NCBI GenBank assembly: GCA_024760905.1
Contig: CM045732.1
Location: forward strand, 59,130,496-59,194,495
DNA: 64,000 nt
Reading direction: 5' to 3'
Source: Plotosus lineatus
Lineage: Eukaryota > Chordata > Actinopteri > Siluriformes > Plotosidae
The translations under genes and the position numbers were made by a program. Within the stretch, counting starts at the first letter, position 1. Every line of letters starts with the position of its first letter. Positions 24,739-36,648 of this stretch are shown here, in pieces. Under the pieces are notes generated by a model. That model had not been told where the DNA came from, did no database searches, and worked only from the letters and a program-made list of their open reading frames with translations.

Positions 24739-25645
24739 TGTGTGTGTATGTATATAGTGCAGAAGTCTTGGCTAACAATTATAATGGTGTTGGAATGGAT
24801 ATAGAAATATTGGAACCATATTTGTTTGAGCAGGCTGAGGAAGCTGGATCAGCTCACCAGACCTTTTGCAGGTCCAACATACACATAACTAATCCCATTC
24901 ACACGTAGAGACAATATGAAACAGACCGTTATCCCAGTGTGCATGGATTTTGGTTGTGTGAGTAAACCCACACAAGAATGGGGAGAATATGCAACCTCCA
25001 CACAGAAAACTCCCAAGGCTGGGACATGAACCCAGGACCTTTTTTCTGCGTGGCGAACATGTAAACCACTATGCCAACTCATGATCGCTAATGTTAATTA
25101 AGTAACCATGGTGCTTATAAAATACCCCAAGATTTAAAAAAAAAAAGAGAGAGACTGAGCACCAACTTCCCATTTCAGCTCAACTTAAAAGTTGATTTGA
25201 ACATTAACCTCCGTGGAGCCACTGTCAGCCTGTCAAATGGTCAAAATCTTGCCTATAATCAACACAACCAACATGTTGAAGTCCTATCACTTTATCAACA
25301 TGTTGTGTATAAACTCACTTGGAATTTCTTAGATTACGGAAAAGTCGTAGAAGCCGTTTTACATTACATTCACTCTCAAGGTCCTTTTGCAAGGAAGCTT
25401 TTTTTCTTTTAAGTCAGGCATGGTTCCCACATGTCCTCTTGGTTTGTGTTCAGGTTCTACACAAAGCTGTGATTGAGGTGGATGAGAGAGGCACCACAGC
25501 AGCAGCCGCTACTAGCGCAGGCATCACACCATACTCCCTGCCTGACAGCTTCAGCGTGAACAGACCTTTCTTCTTTTTTGTTTACCATGAAGAAACTACC
25601 AGTCTATTGTTTATGGGCAGGGTAATTGACCCTACTAAGAAATAA
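23089..25645 (+). CDS. SERPINA10: Protein Z-dependent protease inhibitor (serpin A10)
   Basis: Secreted plasma serpin. The family member ZPI blocks factor Xa with protein Z as cofactor, and factor XIa alone. Coding exons: 23089-23680, 23772-24045, 24128-24275, 25454-25645 (1206 nt, 401 aa, phases consistent). A hydrophobic signal peptide ([12 protein letters not shown]) opens the protein. The serpin body shows [21 protein letters not shown] and VPMMY. The reactive loop has an inhibitory-type hinge (P17 Glu349, P15 Gly351, then an Ala run) and scissile Tyr365-Ser366 in ITPYSLP. Tyr-Ser is diagnostic of ZPI rather than antitrypsin-like paralogues. The protein ends [11 protein letters not shown]. 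It is shorter than human (444 aa), mainly at the N terminus. An AATAAA overlaps the stop. Intron 3 holds a large TA/TG microsatellite. The ATG has a good Kozak context (ACCATGG). Confidence 0.95.
24430..24760. repeat. (TA)n/(TG)n microsatellite
   Basis: Compound TATA/TGTG repeats in SERPINA10 intron 3, with pure TA runs of about 45 bp near 24619-24663 and again near 24687-24735. A GTGTGCACATGCA/TGCATGTGCACAC inverted pair with GGAGGAG flanks sits at its left edge (about 24405-24490), enough to fold back. Confidence 0.9.
24900..25085 (-). mobile_element. SINE B copy in SERPINA10 intron 3
   Basis: Reverse-strand copy. The right side shows the reversed tRNA-like head (AACCCAGGACC, then GTAAACCACTATGCC). 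The left side has the AAACCCACACAAG and GCAACCTCCACACAGAAA blocks. Confidence 0.65.
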
Positions 25646-26035
25646 ACAAATATGTAATCTCAGACAAATTAAGTGCTTTTTTTTTTTCTTTCTTTCTTTT
25701 CTTTTGCAGTACTCAAACTCTGTCTCTGAACCAGATGAGCATACTGTATTATAATGTACTGTCTGTGTATCTTGTATAAAAAAAAATCTTCATTCTTTTA
25801 CATGTAATAGCTAGCATTTAGGAAGATGTTAATTAGTCATCATCCTGTGATGAGGCACTCGTCTAGAAGTTCAACTAAAATCTGCAATAATGATAAAATA
25901 ACATTTTATTTAGTGTCAAATTTATTATTTTTATATTCTAGGTCAAGGTGTAGAATTGTTTTTCCTAAATTTCAATGAACATTTAAACTGGGCACATGTT
26001 GACAAGTTGTATTTAATGCACATTCTGTAAACATA

Positions 26036-26575
26036 CCGTAGGCCCCTGTTTTTCGCGATGGTTCCGTTCTGCCCCTTCCCGCGGACGATGAAAATCCGAG
26101 AATTATTGATGCAGTTTTAAAATCCTACGTATGATATTACATGCACTAAAATATGCTTTTTAAACACATTCTATAGACAGTCCTGTTCATTAATACAGTA
26201 ATAATGCAGTAAAATGTCGGAATGATTAAGACTCTTTAATTTTGTACTGCGTTAATATTTATTAACGAGTAAAGTGCTTAGGCTGCTTACCAGAAGCTAG
26301 AGAAGATGCAGGGCATTTGAGTGGCATCACAGGGCTTAAATAATCATTATAAACACACTAAAAAAAAGTGAATTCATAATTCAGGCAATCATGTTGATGA
26401 CATGTGCACGAAGGAGAAAAAAAGAGGTGTACGCATCATCTGCAACCAATCAGCAGGAGGGAGAAACAAAAAGTCTCAGCCATTGATAAATTTGAAGCAC
26501 ATGCAAATAACTTCCGGGCTTGCCGCGAGTATGTGGGGACAAAAGCCCTGAACCGCGAATGGGGAAAGGGTATTG
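26036..26575. mobile_element. Non-autonomous mariner/Tigger-like element
   Basis: The left end CCGTAGGCCCCTGTTTTTCG and the right end CCGCGAATGGGGAAAGGGTA are diverged inverted repeats next to TA. The interior matches the element at 38280-40070 (shared AAACACATTCTATAGACAGT and CCAATCAGCAGGA). No transposase was seen. Confidence 0.7.
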
Positions 26576-26589
26576 TATTTACTAAAGTA

Positions 26590-26900
26590 TAGACAGTGAC
26601 ATGGTGAGCCGTGTCACTGCAAGGTTCTAAGGTCCGGGGTTTTATTCTAAACTTGTGTTACTGTCTCTTTGCACGTTTCTTTATGTTTGTGTGGGTTTCC
26701 CTCAGGGTTCTCTTTTTTTTTTTTTCCTTCAGCTCGCTCCACTTTTACTCGGACTCTGAGCAGGATACAGTGCTTACTAAAATGATTGGTGGAGTGAACA
26801 AGCGCATTCCCTGGCCTTGCGCATGTTCTGGGTACTTGGATACATGCATACTGTATAACCCAAAGACAAAGTTGAACTTCTCATTATCGAAATAGATTCC
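26590..26900 (+). mobile_element. SINE B copy
   Basis: Diverged copy with a tRNA-like head (CATGGTGAGCCGTGTCACTG), the GTGTGGGTTTCCCTCAGG block and a decayed 3' part. Confidence 0.5.
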
Positions 26901-27549
26901 AGCGTTACACCTATTGCAAAGTTGTCAATGTAAATATCGTAATATTACTAGTTTAATTTCTATACACACTCAAATGTCTGATAATAATAGCTTACGAGGA
27001 CTGAGTATGCGCTCGTGGGCTGCACACAGGCACAATTTGCTGTGGAGTGAAAATTGATGCGTTACAGGACCTTATGCGAAAGGTATTGAGAGAGTACGGA
27101 GATTTTTCATACTGTCAAAGTTCTAGGCTATTTCTTATTGTCTCTATAATGGTATAAGTGAAATAGAATTCACTTTTCATTGGTGGATATGATGTAATGC
27201 TTTACACATTTATAAGCATTATTTATAGCAATTATAGACGACTTATTTGTTTCCTTAATTTTTTCGTCAGTGACAAAAAAATCTCTGATGCTAACATTTT
27301 TACAAAGGTAGGAATTTTTTTCCTACTGTCCTCCTGTGTAGCATCAGCCTCCACATATACTGTATAACCAAAGGTTTATGACACCTAAGCTTTACACTCC
27401 ACCTCCAGAGTTATTGCTCCTTTGCTGCTATTACAGACTCTGCTCTTCTGAAAATTATTATTACTATACTATTACTGATACCAAGCACCGATCCCCCAAC
27501 AGTCATTGGTCCAGTTCATATCATAGATTTTCAGTGGGGCTAATGGTGT

Positions 27550-27875
27550 TAGTGCAGGCCATTTGATTTTTAAGTAGGGATTAGTAGGCTTGCATCACTG
27601 CAAGCAGGCCCTGGGTTCAATTCCCAGGCTTAGGCATTTCTAGTTTGGGTTTCCTTGGGGTACTTTGACACACACACACACACGCACACACCAGTCCAAA
27701 GACGTGCACATTAGGTTAGCTGTCTATACCAAATTTCCCCGAGGTGTGTGTGTGTGTGTGTGTGTGTGTATTTGTATTGGCTGTTCAGGTTGCACCATTG
27801 TCTTTGCTCACTACTGGTGCCTACACCAGCCTCCTCGTGGACCTAATGGGATTAAGCGGTTTAGAAATGCAAGTT
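27550..27875 (+). mobile_element. SINE B copy with (CA)n and (GT)n
   Basis: Contains the B-box-like CCTGGGTTCAATTCCCAGG, AAAGACGTGCACATTAGG, and the end CACCAGCCTCCTCGTGG/GGGATTAAGCGG. Two short CA and GT runs are embedded. Confidence 0.7.
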
Positions 27876-27914
27876 TAAAATGTTGAATTGTTTTTTATTT
27901 ACCAGTCTTCAGTA

Positions 27915-28275
27915 ATAAGTTTGAAATTTGGAGACCGTCAGGAGTGTGAGACTTTATTTTTGAAAGATTTGGCAACCTTTGTCATCGCTTTAGTAATGGC
28001 AATTTTCTTTGCATTTTGTTGGGATTTGGTTTATTTGAAATATTTGGCAACCTTCGTCGTCATCGCTTCAGTAATACGTATGTTTCAAATTTCTCGAGAG
28101 ATGAGAGGTGGAGTTATTTGAAGGATTTGGCAACATTTGTGGTCGTCATTGCTTAAGTAATGGATGTGTTTTTTTCTCTACAATATGTTTAAATTTTGGC
28201 GTGGGTCGGGCGTGTGGAGTTTATTTGAATGATTTGGCAACCTTCGTCGTCGTCGTCATCGCGTCAGTAATGGCA
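27915..28275 (+). repeat. Four-copy tandem repeat at the DDX24 5' flank
   Basis: A unit of about 80-105 bp is repeated four times. The conserved core TTTGAAnGATTTGGCAACCT is followed by TCGTCATCGCTTnAGTAATG. Cores lie at about 27958-28000, 28031-28075, 28115-28163 and 28219-28272. A poorly conserved AAATTTGG/GGAGT spacer precedes each core. It sits just upstream of the inferred DDX24 first exon. Confidence 0.8.
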
Positions 28276-28319
28276 GCGTTCTCGAGTAGTCCATGTGCTT
28301 AAGGAGCAATTTTTGAGTC

Positions 28320-28340
28320 GCAACCTTTTTCGTTTTTAAG
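28320..28340 (+). other. DDX24: Possible end of DDX24 non-coding exon 1
   Basis: A donor TTTAAG|GTGAAC at 28341 could pair with the clear acceptor CTTTCTTCAG ending 28727, which lies 10 nt before the DDX24 ATG. The acceptor is well supported by its position. The choice of upstream donor is a guess. Confidence 0.3.
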
Positions 28341-28737
28341 GTGAACCTCTTTTGGGTATTATTTTCCCTTCTTTTACCCATAAGTAATTAAGAATCCTTG
28401 TTTTTGTAAAATAATTAGCGAGCATTTATTCTAAGAAACAAACAAACAAATATTTAGATTCTGCTCACTGCGTTAGCATGAGTGCTAATCTGAACTTCTC
28501 AAAACGAGGGGCTTCTGTTCACCTGTAACTGGGACCAGTGTAGTTTATACAAGTTCCAGGTTGCAAATATTGTTTCTCAATCTGTTTTGTCGTACACCAA
28601 GGTGAAAGAGAGACATGATAACGAAATGTCGAGGAAGCTCATAGCTGGTGACTTGAGGGTTTAATTCTAATTATGTAGTTATGACGTCATAACACTGATC
28701 TAAGTGCTAGTTTCTTTCTTTCTTCAGATCGCTGAAG

Positions 28738-31114
28738 ATGAAGACCAAAACTATGAAGGTAAAGAAGCGTTTTGGATCTTCCAAAAGAGGGATCCTTGTA
28801 AAGGGCAAGTGGAAGGCTGTGCAACTTGATCCCAGTGTTTTTGCTGATGAAGCTGTAGGAGAAGTTGTGTGTTTTGAAGAACTTGCAGATTATTCCCTGG
28901 TTGACAGCAAAAAGACCGCAACCACGACTGGGCTTTCTCAGGAGAGGACGGCCAAAAAGAAGCGAAAAAATAAGAGAAAAGCTAGTGAGATTGAAGCTGA
29001 AGAACATAATTTAGTGGAAGATGAGGCTGAAGTTATGGAGCGGTCATGTGAGAAGAGTCAGGCTAAGAAGCTAAAAACGAAGTATGTGTCTGATGACCAA
29101 GTCACAGATGATGATTACAATGATCTGGAGAGTTTGCCTGAAGAAGGAGAGGACCAGGCACCACACGGTTTGGGGGATTGTACTGAGTTTACATCACAGA
29201 CAACAAAAAAGACCAAAAGGAAGAAGAAAAGGAAACAAAAAACACAAACTAATCCTCAAGTAGATCCGACTAATGAAGCTCAGATGCCATCTAAAAGAAA
29301 AACTAAGAACTGGGCGGATGCAGCCCTCTCAAAAACAGCAGGGCAAGACACTGATGTATCAGCATGGAAAGACCTGTTTGTACCTGAACCCGTGCTGAAG
29401 GCACTGAGCAAGCTCGGATTTTCTGCCCCTACACCGATTCAGGCTCTTGCTCTTCCTCCTGCTATTCGAGATCATCTGGATATTCTGGGTGCAGCAGAGA
29501 CAGGTAATTGGACAAGTGCATATGAGAGGGTATGATTTCTCGCTTTCGGACAGTCCACTGTATTAATCCCACAAGAGGAACTTGCTTCTGTATTTAACCC
29601 AGGGGGTGCTCAATCCTGCTCCTGGAGATCTACCTTCCAGAAGACATTTTCTCCAACCATAATCATGCCCACCTAACCATCCAATCATCTAATCAAGACC
29701 TGACTGGATCTTACATGTTACATGGGCCACATTAGGGTTGGAGATAAGGTCATCTGGAAGGTAGATCTCCAGGAGCAGGATCGAGCACCCCTGATTTAAC
29801 CCATCCAAAGTGAGCACACATACACACACACACACACACAGTGGGCAGCCACAATGCAGTGTCCAATGAGAAATTTGGGGTCAGGCGCATTGATAAAGGG
29901 CACTTCAGCTGTGAACCTTCACGAGAATTGAAACAGCAACCTTTAGGTCCCAACTTGCACGTCTAAGCATTAGGCCATGGCTGCCACAAATTGAAAGTAA
30001 ATACTCTCTACTCCTACCACAGAATTAGTTCTACTGAATAAATTCTTCACTATTTTAAGGAAAAAAATGATTACTTTGGAACAGAGCAGCTGAATGGCAT
30101 TTTGGCGCAGGTACCTCACAGTGTTCTAATTAAGTCCTGGGACTTTTGTGTCACATGCCAGCAAAGGTTGAGCGATACGTGTCATATTGCTTCATCATTG
30201 TCATCTGTCGTCACACTTATTTCAACCAAAGTTTCACAGAATCTTATTACATCATACCATTGTGTACCTCTTATTTTACCTGTTGTATTAATTAAACGTT
30301 TCTTGGTTGGAGAAAAGTGTCCGGTGTGATGTGTGATAGGAAGGTATCGGCAAGAACGAAAGGAAAAGTGTACAAGACGGTGTTGACGCCAGCAATGTTG
30401 TATGGTTTAGAAACAGCGGCCCTGGGGAAAAGACAGGCGGCAGAGCTGGAGGTAGCAGAGTTGAAAATGTTGTAGTTCTTTGGGAGTAACGAGGCTGGAT
30501 AGGATCAGGAATGAGCACATCAGAGGGAAAGCACATGTAAGACGTTTTGGAGACAAAGTCAGAGAGACTAGATTGAGATGGTTTGGACATGTACAGAGGA
30601 TGGATAGTGATTATATTGGTAGTAGGATGCTGAGGTTGGAACGACCAGGCAGAAGGCTTAGAGGAAGACCAAAGAGATGATTCATGGATGTGGTGAAGGA
30701 GGACATGAGGGTAGTGGGTGTAAGAGAAGAAAATGCAAAGGATAGGGTGAGATGGAGGCAGATGATTCGCTGTGGCGACCCCTGATGGGAGCAGCCGAAA
30801 GGAGAAGGTTTGCCCATACCAACATGTGGACGTTTTCAGGGGCTCACCATTGGTAATTCGCAACTCTATATATGTGAATGCATTTTTATGAAACTACTGC
30901 AGAACCTTAACATAATCACATTGTGCACTCCTTTTGCATTAAATCATATTTTTGTATTAAACGTATATTTTTTAAAACCATGTGTAAATATGCTGTGCAT
31001 GCAAAACAAGTCTTCCCTGAAAACATTTAGTTTTCAATATTGAATTTTATAGCAGTGCATATCATCAGAAATTCCACCTGTATTGCTGTCCATCATAAAT
31101 TTACAGAGCAATAA

Positions 31115-31146
<32 letters not shown>

Positions 31147-34100
31147 TGCAGGAAGTGGGAAGACATTGTCTTTTGGGATTCCGATGATCCACAGTATATT
31201 AGAGTGGAAGAAAACCATTGACATTAAAAATGCAGATGCTGATGGGAAATCTGGTAATGTGACAGACGTGGAGAGTATTTACGTACCTTCGATCAGAAAC
31301 TCAGATGATGGTGCTGAGAAAGATCTATCCTCTGAGAAGAGCACTAAGTCTGGGGGACAACAGTCCATCAAAGCAGAAGTAAGCACAGATGAAACCACAA
31401 GTGTGCAGAACTATAACACTGACCAAGAACATGAGGAAGTGAATCCTATTCAGGATGAAGGTTGTGTGGATGCTGAAGATGAGAATGGTGACTCTGGTTC
31501 TGTTAATGACCATCAAGGACAAGATGATGATGGTGGTGTACCGGGTGACAAGGAAGGTGCAATCCAGAGTATCAGCTTCATTACAAACCAAGGAAATAAG
31601 GATGATGATGGGAAACAGCCATTACTTGGACTTGTTCTTACGCCCACCAGAGAACTAGCAGTGCAAGTCAAGCATCATATTGATGCTGTAGCACAGTTTA
31701 CAGGTCTGTGGGAGTTATTGTAATGGTTTGTTTCATGTGTAGGAGCTGTACTGATCAAGTTATCTTTAAACAGATATTAAAACTGCTCTTCTGGTTGGCG
31801 GGATGGCACCACAGAAACAATACAGGATGTTGAAAGGCAGGCCGGAGATTGTTATTGCCACACCAGGGCGCTTGTGGGAGATGATTCAGGATAAACATCC
31901 TCATCTGTGCAACCTAAGGCAGCTCAGGTAATACTGTGAGGTGCTAATGTATTATAAATGTTACGGATTCATTTGTCACCTGGTTACATCACAATGTGGG
32001 GTCTGTCTACTACTGTTATTACTGCCAAGGAGGTCATTTTTTTTGTCTGTTTTAATTTTAGTTTGTTGAACTTTATGCTAAACATCATGATTGGTTTTGA
32101 TATAATTTTTTTTTGGACGGTGGCCCAAATAGCACTTAGATTTTGTAGATAATCCAGGTCATATCTGGATACAGGAATTTTTTCAAGGATCATTTAATAT
32201 TGTGAGACAGGATGGTTTTTTTTTTTAAGTGTAATATCATAGCAACTCCAGCAGGGGGTGCTGTGTACTTCATTTTTTTTTCCCGACTTACCGAGTTATG
32301 GGTTTTCTGAGTGATTTTAATTAATGATATTGTTATGGCTCTCTAACTGTTCATTTAAATGCTCAGGCCTAAGATGGTGCTGCCGATTAAACCAGGAAAC
32401 TAATACTGTACTCAAATTAAAAGACATAAGTATAACCTGGCAGTGGTAGTTAACACGTTTGCCTCACAGCAAGGAGGCCTGGGTTCTGTTCTCAGGCTTC
32501 AGTGTTTCTGTGGAGTTAGCATGTTCTCACCATCCTTGTGTGGGTTTCCTCCAGGTACTCCAGTTTCATCCCCAATAAAAAAACCATGTATGGTAGGCTA
32601 TTTGGCGGCTCCAAATTGCCTTTGGTGTGTGCGCGCGCGTGTGTTAGCCTTGTTATGACCTGTGTGAACCGTCCAGGGTGTAACCCACCCTTGTGCAGAG
32701 TCAGCTGTGATGGGTGCCAGCTGCCCCCTGACGCAATTTGGGATTAAGTGGATTAGAAATGGAATGAGTGAATAAGTATAATCTGCACAAAATGTTTTTT
32801 TCAGGTGCCTGGTCATTGACGAAGCTGACCGCATGGTTGAAAAAGGTCATTTTGCTGAGCTTGAGAACTTGCTGGAGATGCTCAGCACATCACAGTTCAA
32901 CCCGAAGAGACAGACCTTTGTGTTCTCTGCTACGTTAACCATGATCCACAGCCTCCCAGCCCGGGTGCTGCACAAGAAAGGAAAGAAGCTGGAGCAGCGC
33001 AGCAAGCTGGAGGTGCTCATGGAGAAGGTAGGAATTAAAGGCAAGCCCAAAGTGATCGACCTCACCAGGAAAGAAGCAACAGTGGAGACTTTAACTGAAA
33101 CCAGGATCAACTGTGACAAGGAGGAGAAAGATTATTATCTCTACTACTTCTTGCTGCAGTACCCTGGCCGTACTATGGTGTTCGCCAACAGCATTGACTG
33201 CATCAAGAGGCTTAACTCACTACTAACTATTTTGGACAGCAGTCCACTGCCACTGCATGCGAATATGCATCAGAAACAGCGGCTGAAAAATCTGGAGAGA
33301 TTTGCAGAGAGGGAGAGGTGAGAGACCATCACTTCTTACTATATCAGCCATTTTGGTTTGAGTCATTTGTGACATATTTGTGGTCACAACGCCATGCAAG
33401 ATAGCAGTATCCTACATTTCGTAGCATTTCTGGCGACTCCAAGTATACAGGGATCCCTCGCTACATCGTGTATCGTGGTTTTTAAAAAAAATAATAATAG
33501 ATATTCATCGAATTAAAAAATCAGGAAAATAAGGAAGAATAGGGGAAAGGGTTAAGGAAAATGTCAGAAAAACAGGGCTAATTATGCACAAAAAAACCCC
33601 TAAACCAACAAAAAACCAACCCAAAATCTCCCATCAAAACCATCCGGAGATACAAACAGGGCTGAGGTCGAAAGTGAAATGAAATTGAAGAACAAAGAAA
33701 TAGAAATGGAATAAAATCTATAGAAATATATATCATAAATATAAGTATGAAATATGATTAAACATTATCCTGAGGTACACTTAATACTAGGCTCCGGCAG
33801 AGGGAGGCATGGCTGACACGGAGGTCCGAGAAGAGAACATTTCTGAACTCCAAAACGTTCAAGGAAGAAACAAATTGACTCCAGTATTATAATGAACTGG
33901 ATAAGAGTGAAACTCTCTGTAAATCTGATCAGATCCACTGTGCTGTGCTTGAGAGGAACCAGGAGTTTAAACACGGAACATAATGATATGTACAGATGAT
34001 TATAGAGAGAGAGAGAGAGATTGTATACAGTACAAACTCGTATAGGTTACTTATACAAGGTTTAAACATGCGTTCCCCTCTAAAGAACACCCTGTAACGA

Positions 34101-36622
34101 CTTACAAACAAATTCATCTAACCGGCTGAAGCCTAACTCGTTTATAAGCTGGGGAGCGTCTGTACTTGCAGTGTTGCATCTGTGTGTGCACCGCATCTGC
34201 ACGCATGCGCGTGTATCTATGTATGTTCTTCTCTATCTATATGCGTGTGTATTTATATCATATTTACATCATGTTATTTTTTAAATGATTGTTATTATAA
34301 GCATTTGCAGCATTGAATATGTATTTATTGATATTATATATACATGTACGTATAGGTCAGTGTGTGGTGGTGATTCTACTTCGTGGATTTCGATGGTCAT
34401 GTTAGGATCTCGGTCCCAATTAACCGCGGAAAGTGAGGGATCCCTGTACTGGCATGTAGTAAATGTATACCCTTCATCCTTCATCCTGACATTATCACTA
34501 TCTCCGGTAAGGGAGGTTCCTGGTGCTAGACCTTGCCAAAGAGACACCTGTGATTTGGTCTTCAGATACCTTGTCTCTTGCTTTCACCCAACCCCTTGAA
34601 TGATGAGTCCATTCCTCTGTCTACCACAGGGGGATATGGTGGATGGTAGTATGTGTCCCAAGAACAATATATATTTCTACAGGTTTCTGATGGGTCATGG
34701 TATTTTTGGAAAATCATGGAATTTTAAAGTTTATTCCAGAAATCTGAAAATTTGTGTCATGGACCGTCGGACAATTTAGTTTAAAGAATGTTTTTAAAAT
34801 ATGATTCCCATTAATAAACATGTCATTCTGAATTGCAGGATTTAGGAAAGTACAAGTTTTTTCAGTGCAAATCAGGTCAGATATTTTGTTGTGATAGTTC
34901 TGTAAGGTAAAGTCTGTTGGGATTTTACACCCGAGCCTCGTGGCTCATCAGGGCCGTGCTTATTCCCGGTTTCCATAGCGTGAAGCGACCAGGAGTACAA
35001 CTCCTCCTGGATGGAACGCTAGTCCATTGCAGGTTACTTTCCCAGTATATTTTTACTGGTACCCATTTATGCTGCTGGGTGAACAGAGGCACACTTGTGG
35101 TTGAGACCTTGCCCAACGGTCTTAGAACAGTGGTGGTCTAACTGGGGTTTGAACACACAACCTCCCGATCATGAGCACAGCACCCTAACCACTACACCAC
35201 CGGCCCCACGTGATAATTCTGTGGTTAGCTTTAATTAACCGGGGATTTCGCTCAGTTGGTGGAGCGTCCGCTTTATCCTCCGGAAGGTCAGAGTTTGAAT
35301 CCGGCTGCATCATACCATAAAACGTTAAAATTTGGTAGTTGTTGCTTCCTACTTGGCGCTCAGCATCAAAGGATAGAACAACACAATAACTGGCACTGCA
35401 CAGTGGCAACAGGTGCCCGGAGCACAAAAAACACCAACGAGCGCTTTGAGCATAATATTCGGTATGGATAAAGCGCTATATAAATCTACTACAATACAAT
35501 AATTAGGATGTCATGGGTTACTTGAGTTGACTTGTTTTAATGTTCCATTCTACCTTACAGGATCCTGGACAATAAGTAAAATTAGTATTGTGATTAATCT
35601 TCCAAGACAACACTTTTAATGCATAATTTTAATTCTTGATATTTTTTAAATAGCTGTGTCCTTCTCACGACGGACGTTGCTGCTCGAGGGCTTGACATTC
35701 CCGATGTCCAGCATGTCATTCACTATCAGGTAACCCATCACCTCTAATAAAAGTTTTGGGGGTTTTTTTAAGCCATTTTGAACAACTTGAATGTTGTGCA
35801 ATTCTTGAAAAGGTACCAAGAACTTCTGAGACATATGTCCATCGGAGTGGACGTACAGCACGTGCTACAAAAGAAGGTCTCAGTTTGCTCCTGATCGGTC
35901 CAGAAGATATAATGAATTATAAGAAAATCTATAGGACTCTGAGCAAGGATGAGGATCTTCCAGCGTTCCCTGTTCAGAACAAGTGCATGACTGCCATTAA
36001 GGTATTAAAACTAACTTCATAGGACTCTAAAGGAAAAGAGTCTCCTTGTGTATCAGCCACATTAGGAATTACACGGACTCAGAAATTACCGGGATCCTAA
36101 ATCAGCTTTAAAGGATAAAATTGTTGAATTTCTGTGGTAATAACGCCGACTCAATTGGATCAATTCTACAGGAACGTGTCGATGTGGCAAGAAAAATAGA
36201 AAAGATTGAATACTACAATAGCCGAGAGAAGCAGCACAATTCTTGGCTAAGACAGGCAGCAGAGGAAATGGACATAGACCTTGATGAGGACTTGCTTTTG
36301 GGTTAGTATTGTTGAGCTGTAAAACTCTCAATGCTAGTGTTGTGTCAGTTACTACCAGCTAATATTGTTGTGTCTTGCAGGAGGAGGCAGGGATGAAGTG
36401 AATGAAAGAGAGCAACAGAAACATGTAAAAGGCTTAAAGAAACATCTGAAGCACTTGCACTCCCAGCCGGTCTTCAAAGCCCACATGAAGACTAAATATC
36501 CTACGCAGATGGGCAAACTTCAGCTGCCTGAGCTACCTTTGGCAAAGGAAACGGCCCTCTTCAGTGTGACCAATCAAAAAGAGAAAGAAAAACAAAAGAA
36601 ACGGAGAGGGAAACAGAAATAA
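28738..36622 (+). CDS. DDX24: DDX24, DEAD-box RNA helicase
   Basis: Nucleolar ATP-dependent RNA helicase of ribosome biogenesis. Coding exons: 28738-29503, 31152-31703, 31774-31927, 32805-33317, 35654-35729, 35813-36001, 36172-36301, 36381-36622 (2622 nt, 873 aa; human about 859). The N terminus (VKGKWKAVQLDPSVFADE, CFEELADY) is DDX24-specific and is followed by Lys/Glu-rich low-complexity sequence. The helicase motifs are all present: Q-motif (PTPIQ), AETGSGKT split by intron 1, PTREL, DEAD within IDEADRM, SAT within FSATLTM, RGLDIP and HRSGRTAR. An acidic insert of about 130 residues separates motif I from motif Ia, as is typical of DDX24. The C-terminal tail is basic (EKQKKRRGKQK). DDX24 is convergent with OTUB2, with stops 678 bp apart. 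Intron 3 and intron 4 carry SINEs and transposons. Confidence 0.97.
29600..29793. mobile_element. Palindromic hAT MITE in DDX24 intron 1
   Basis: A 194-bp fold-back element. The left end CAGGGGGTGCTCAATCCTGC is nearly the perfect inverse of the right end, and the inverted match extends through GGAGATCTACCTTCCAGA. Perfect 8-bp target duplications ATTTAACC lie at 29592-29599 and 29794-29801. No coding capacity. This is a high-quality hAT insertion. Confidence 0.93.
30307..30807 (+). mobile_element. 5'-truncated RTE-like LINE, 3' end only
   Basis: Plus-strand copy of the last 500 bp of the element at 15838-19010. It encodes KGKVYKTV and AMLYGLETAA, then, after frame damage, RWFGHVQRMDSDYIGSRMLR. 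It ends GGCGACCCCTGATGGGAGCA. It lies in DDX24 intron 1. Confidence 0.9.
31115..31140 (+). repeat. T26 run at DDX24 exon 2 acceptor
   Basis: An uninterrupted T-run 11 nt before the exon 2 start acts as polypyrimidine tract. Only AAACTCTGCAG lies between it and the exon. Confidence 0.7.
32430..32775 (+). mobile_element. SINE B copy in DDX24 intron 3
   Basis: Nearly complete. Head with GGCAGTGGTAGTTAACACG, B-box-like GGCCTGGGTTCTGTTCTCAG, the TGTGTGGGTTTCCTCCAGG block, and a 3' end GGGATTAAGTGGATTAGAAA followed by ATGAGTGAAT. Confidence 0.75.
33448..34446. mobile_element. TA-flanked DNA transposon in DDX24 intron 4
   Basis: The left end CAGGGATCCCTCGCTACATC mirrors the right end GAAAGTGAGGGATCCCTG, with TA on both sides. 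It is about 1.0 kb without transposase. A Tigger-like end (GCTGGGGAGCGTCTGTA, near 34149-34165) inside suggests a second, nested insertion. Confidence 0.8.
34912..35208 (-). mobile_element. SINE C (tRNA head)
   Basis: On the minus strand it starts GGGGCCGGTGGTGTAGTGG, an A-box-like tRNA head. A B-box-like GGTTGTGTGTTCAAACCCC follows, then a body ending GGTGTAAAATCCCAACAGAC. A second copy without the head is at 44171-44303. Confidence 0.8.
35235..35510 (+). mobile_element. SINE D (tRNA head)
   Basis: The tRNA-like head GGGGATTTCGCTCAGTTGG, with B-box-like GGTCAGAGTTTGAATCC, leads into a body ending AAAGCGCTATATAAATCTAC. The 3' end resembles the tail at 10735-10825. Confidence 0.75.
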
Positions 36623-36648
36623 CTGTCGTGATATTTATACTATAAATA

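Noticed and set aside
24372..24908. Long Tyr/Ile/Val/Cys-rich reading frames
   Set aside because: They translate the TA/TG microsatellite in SERPINA10 intron 3; no codon-use or homology support.
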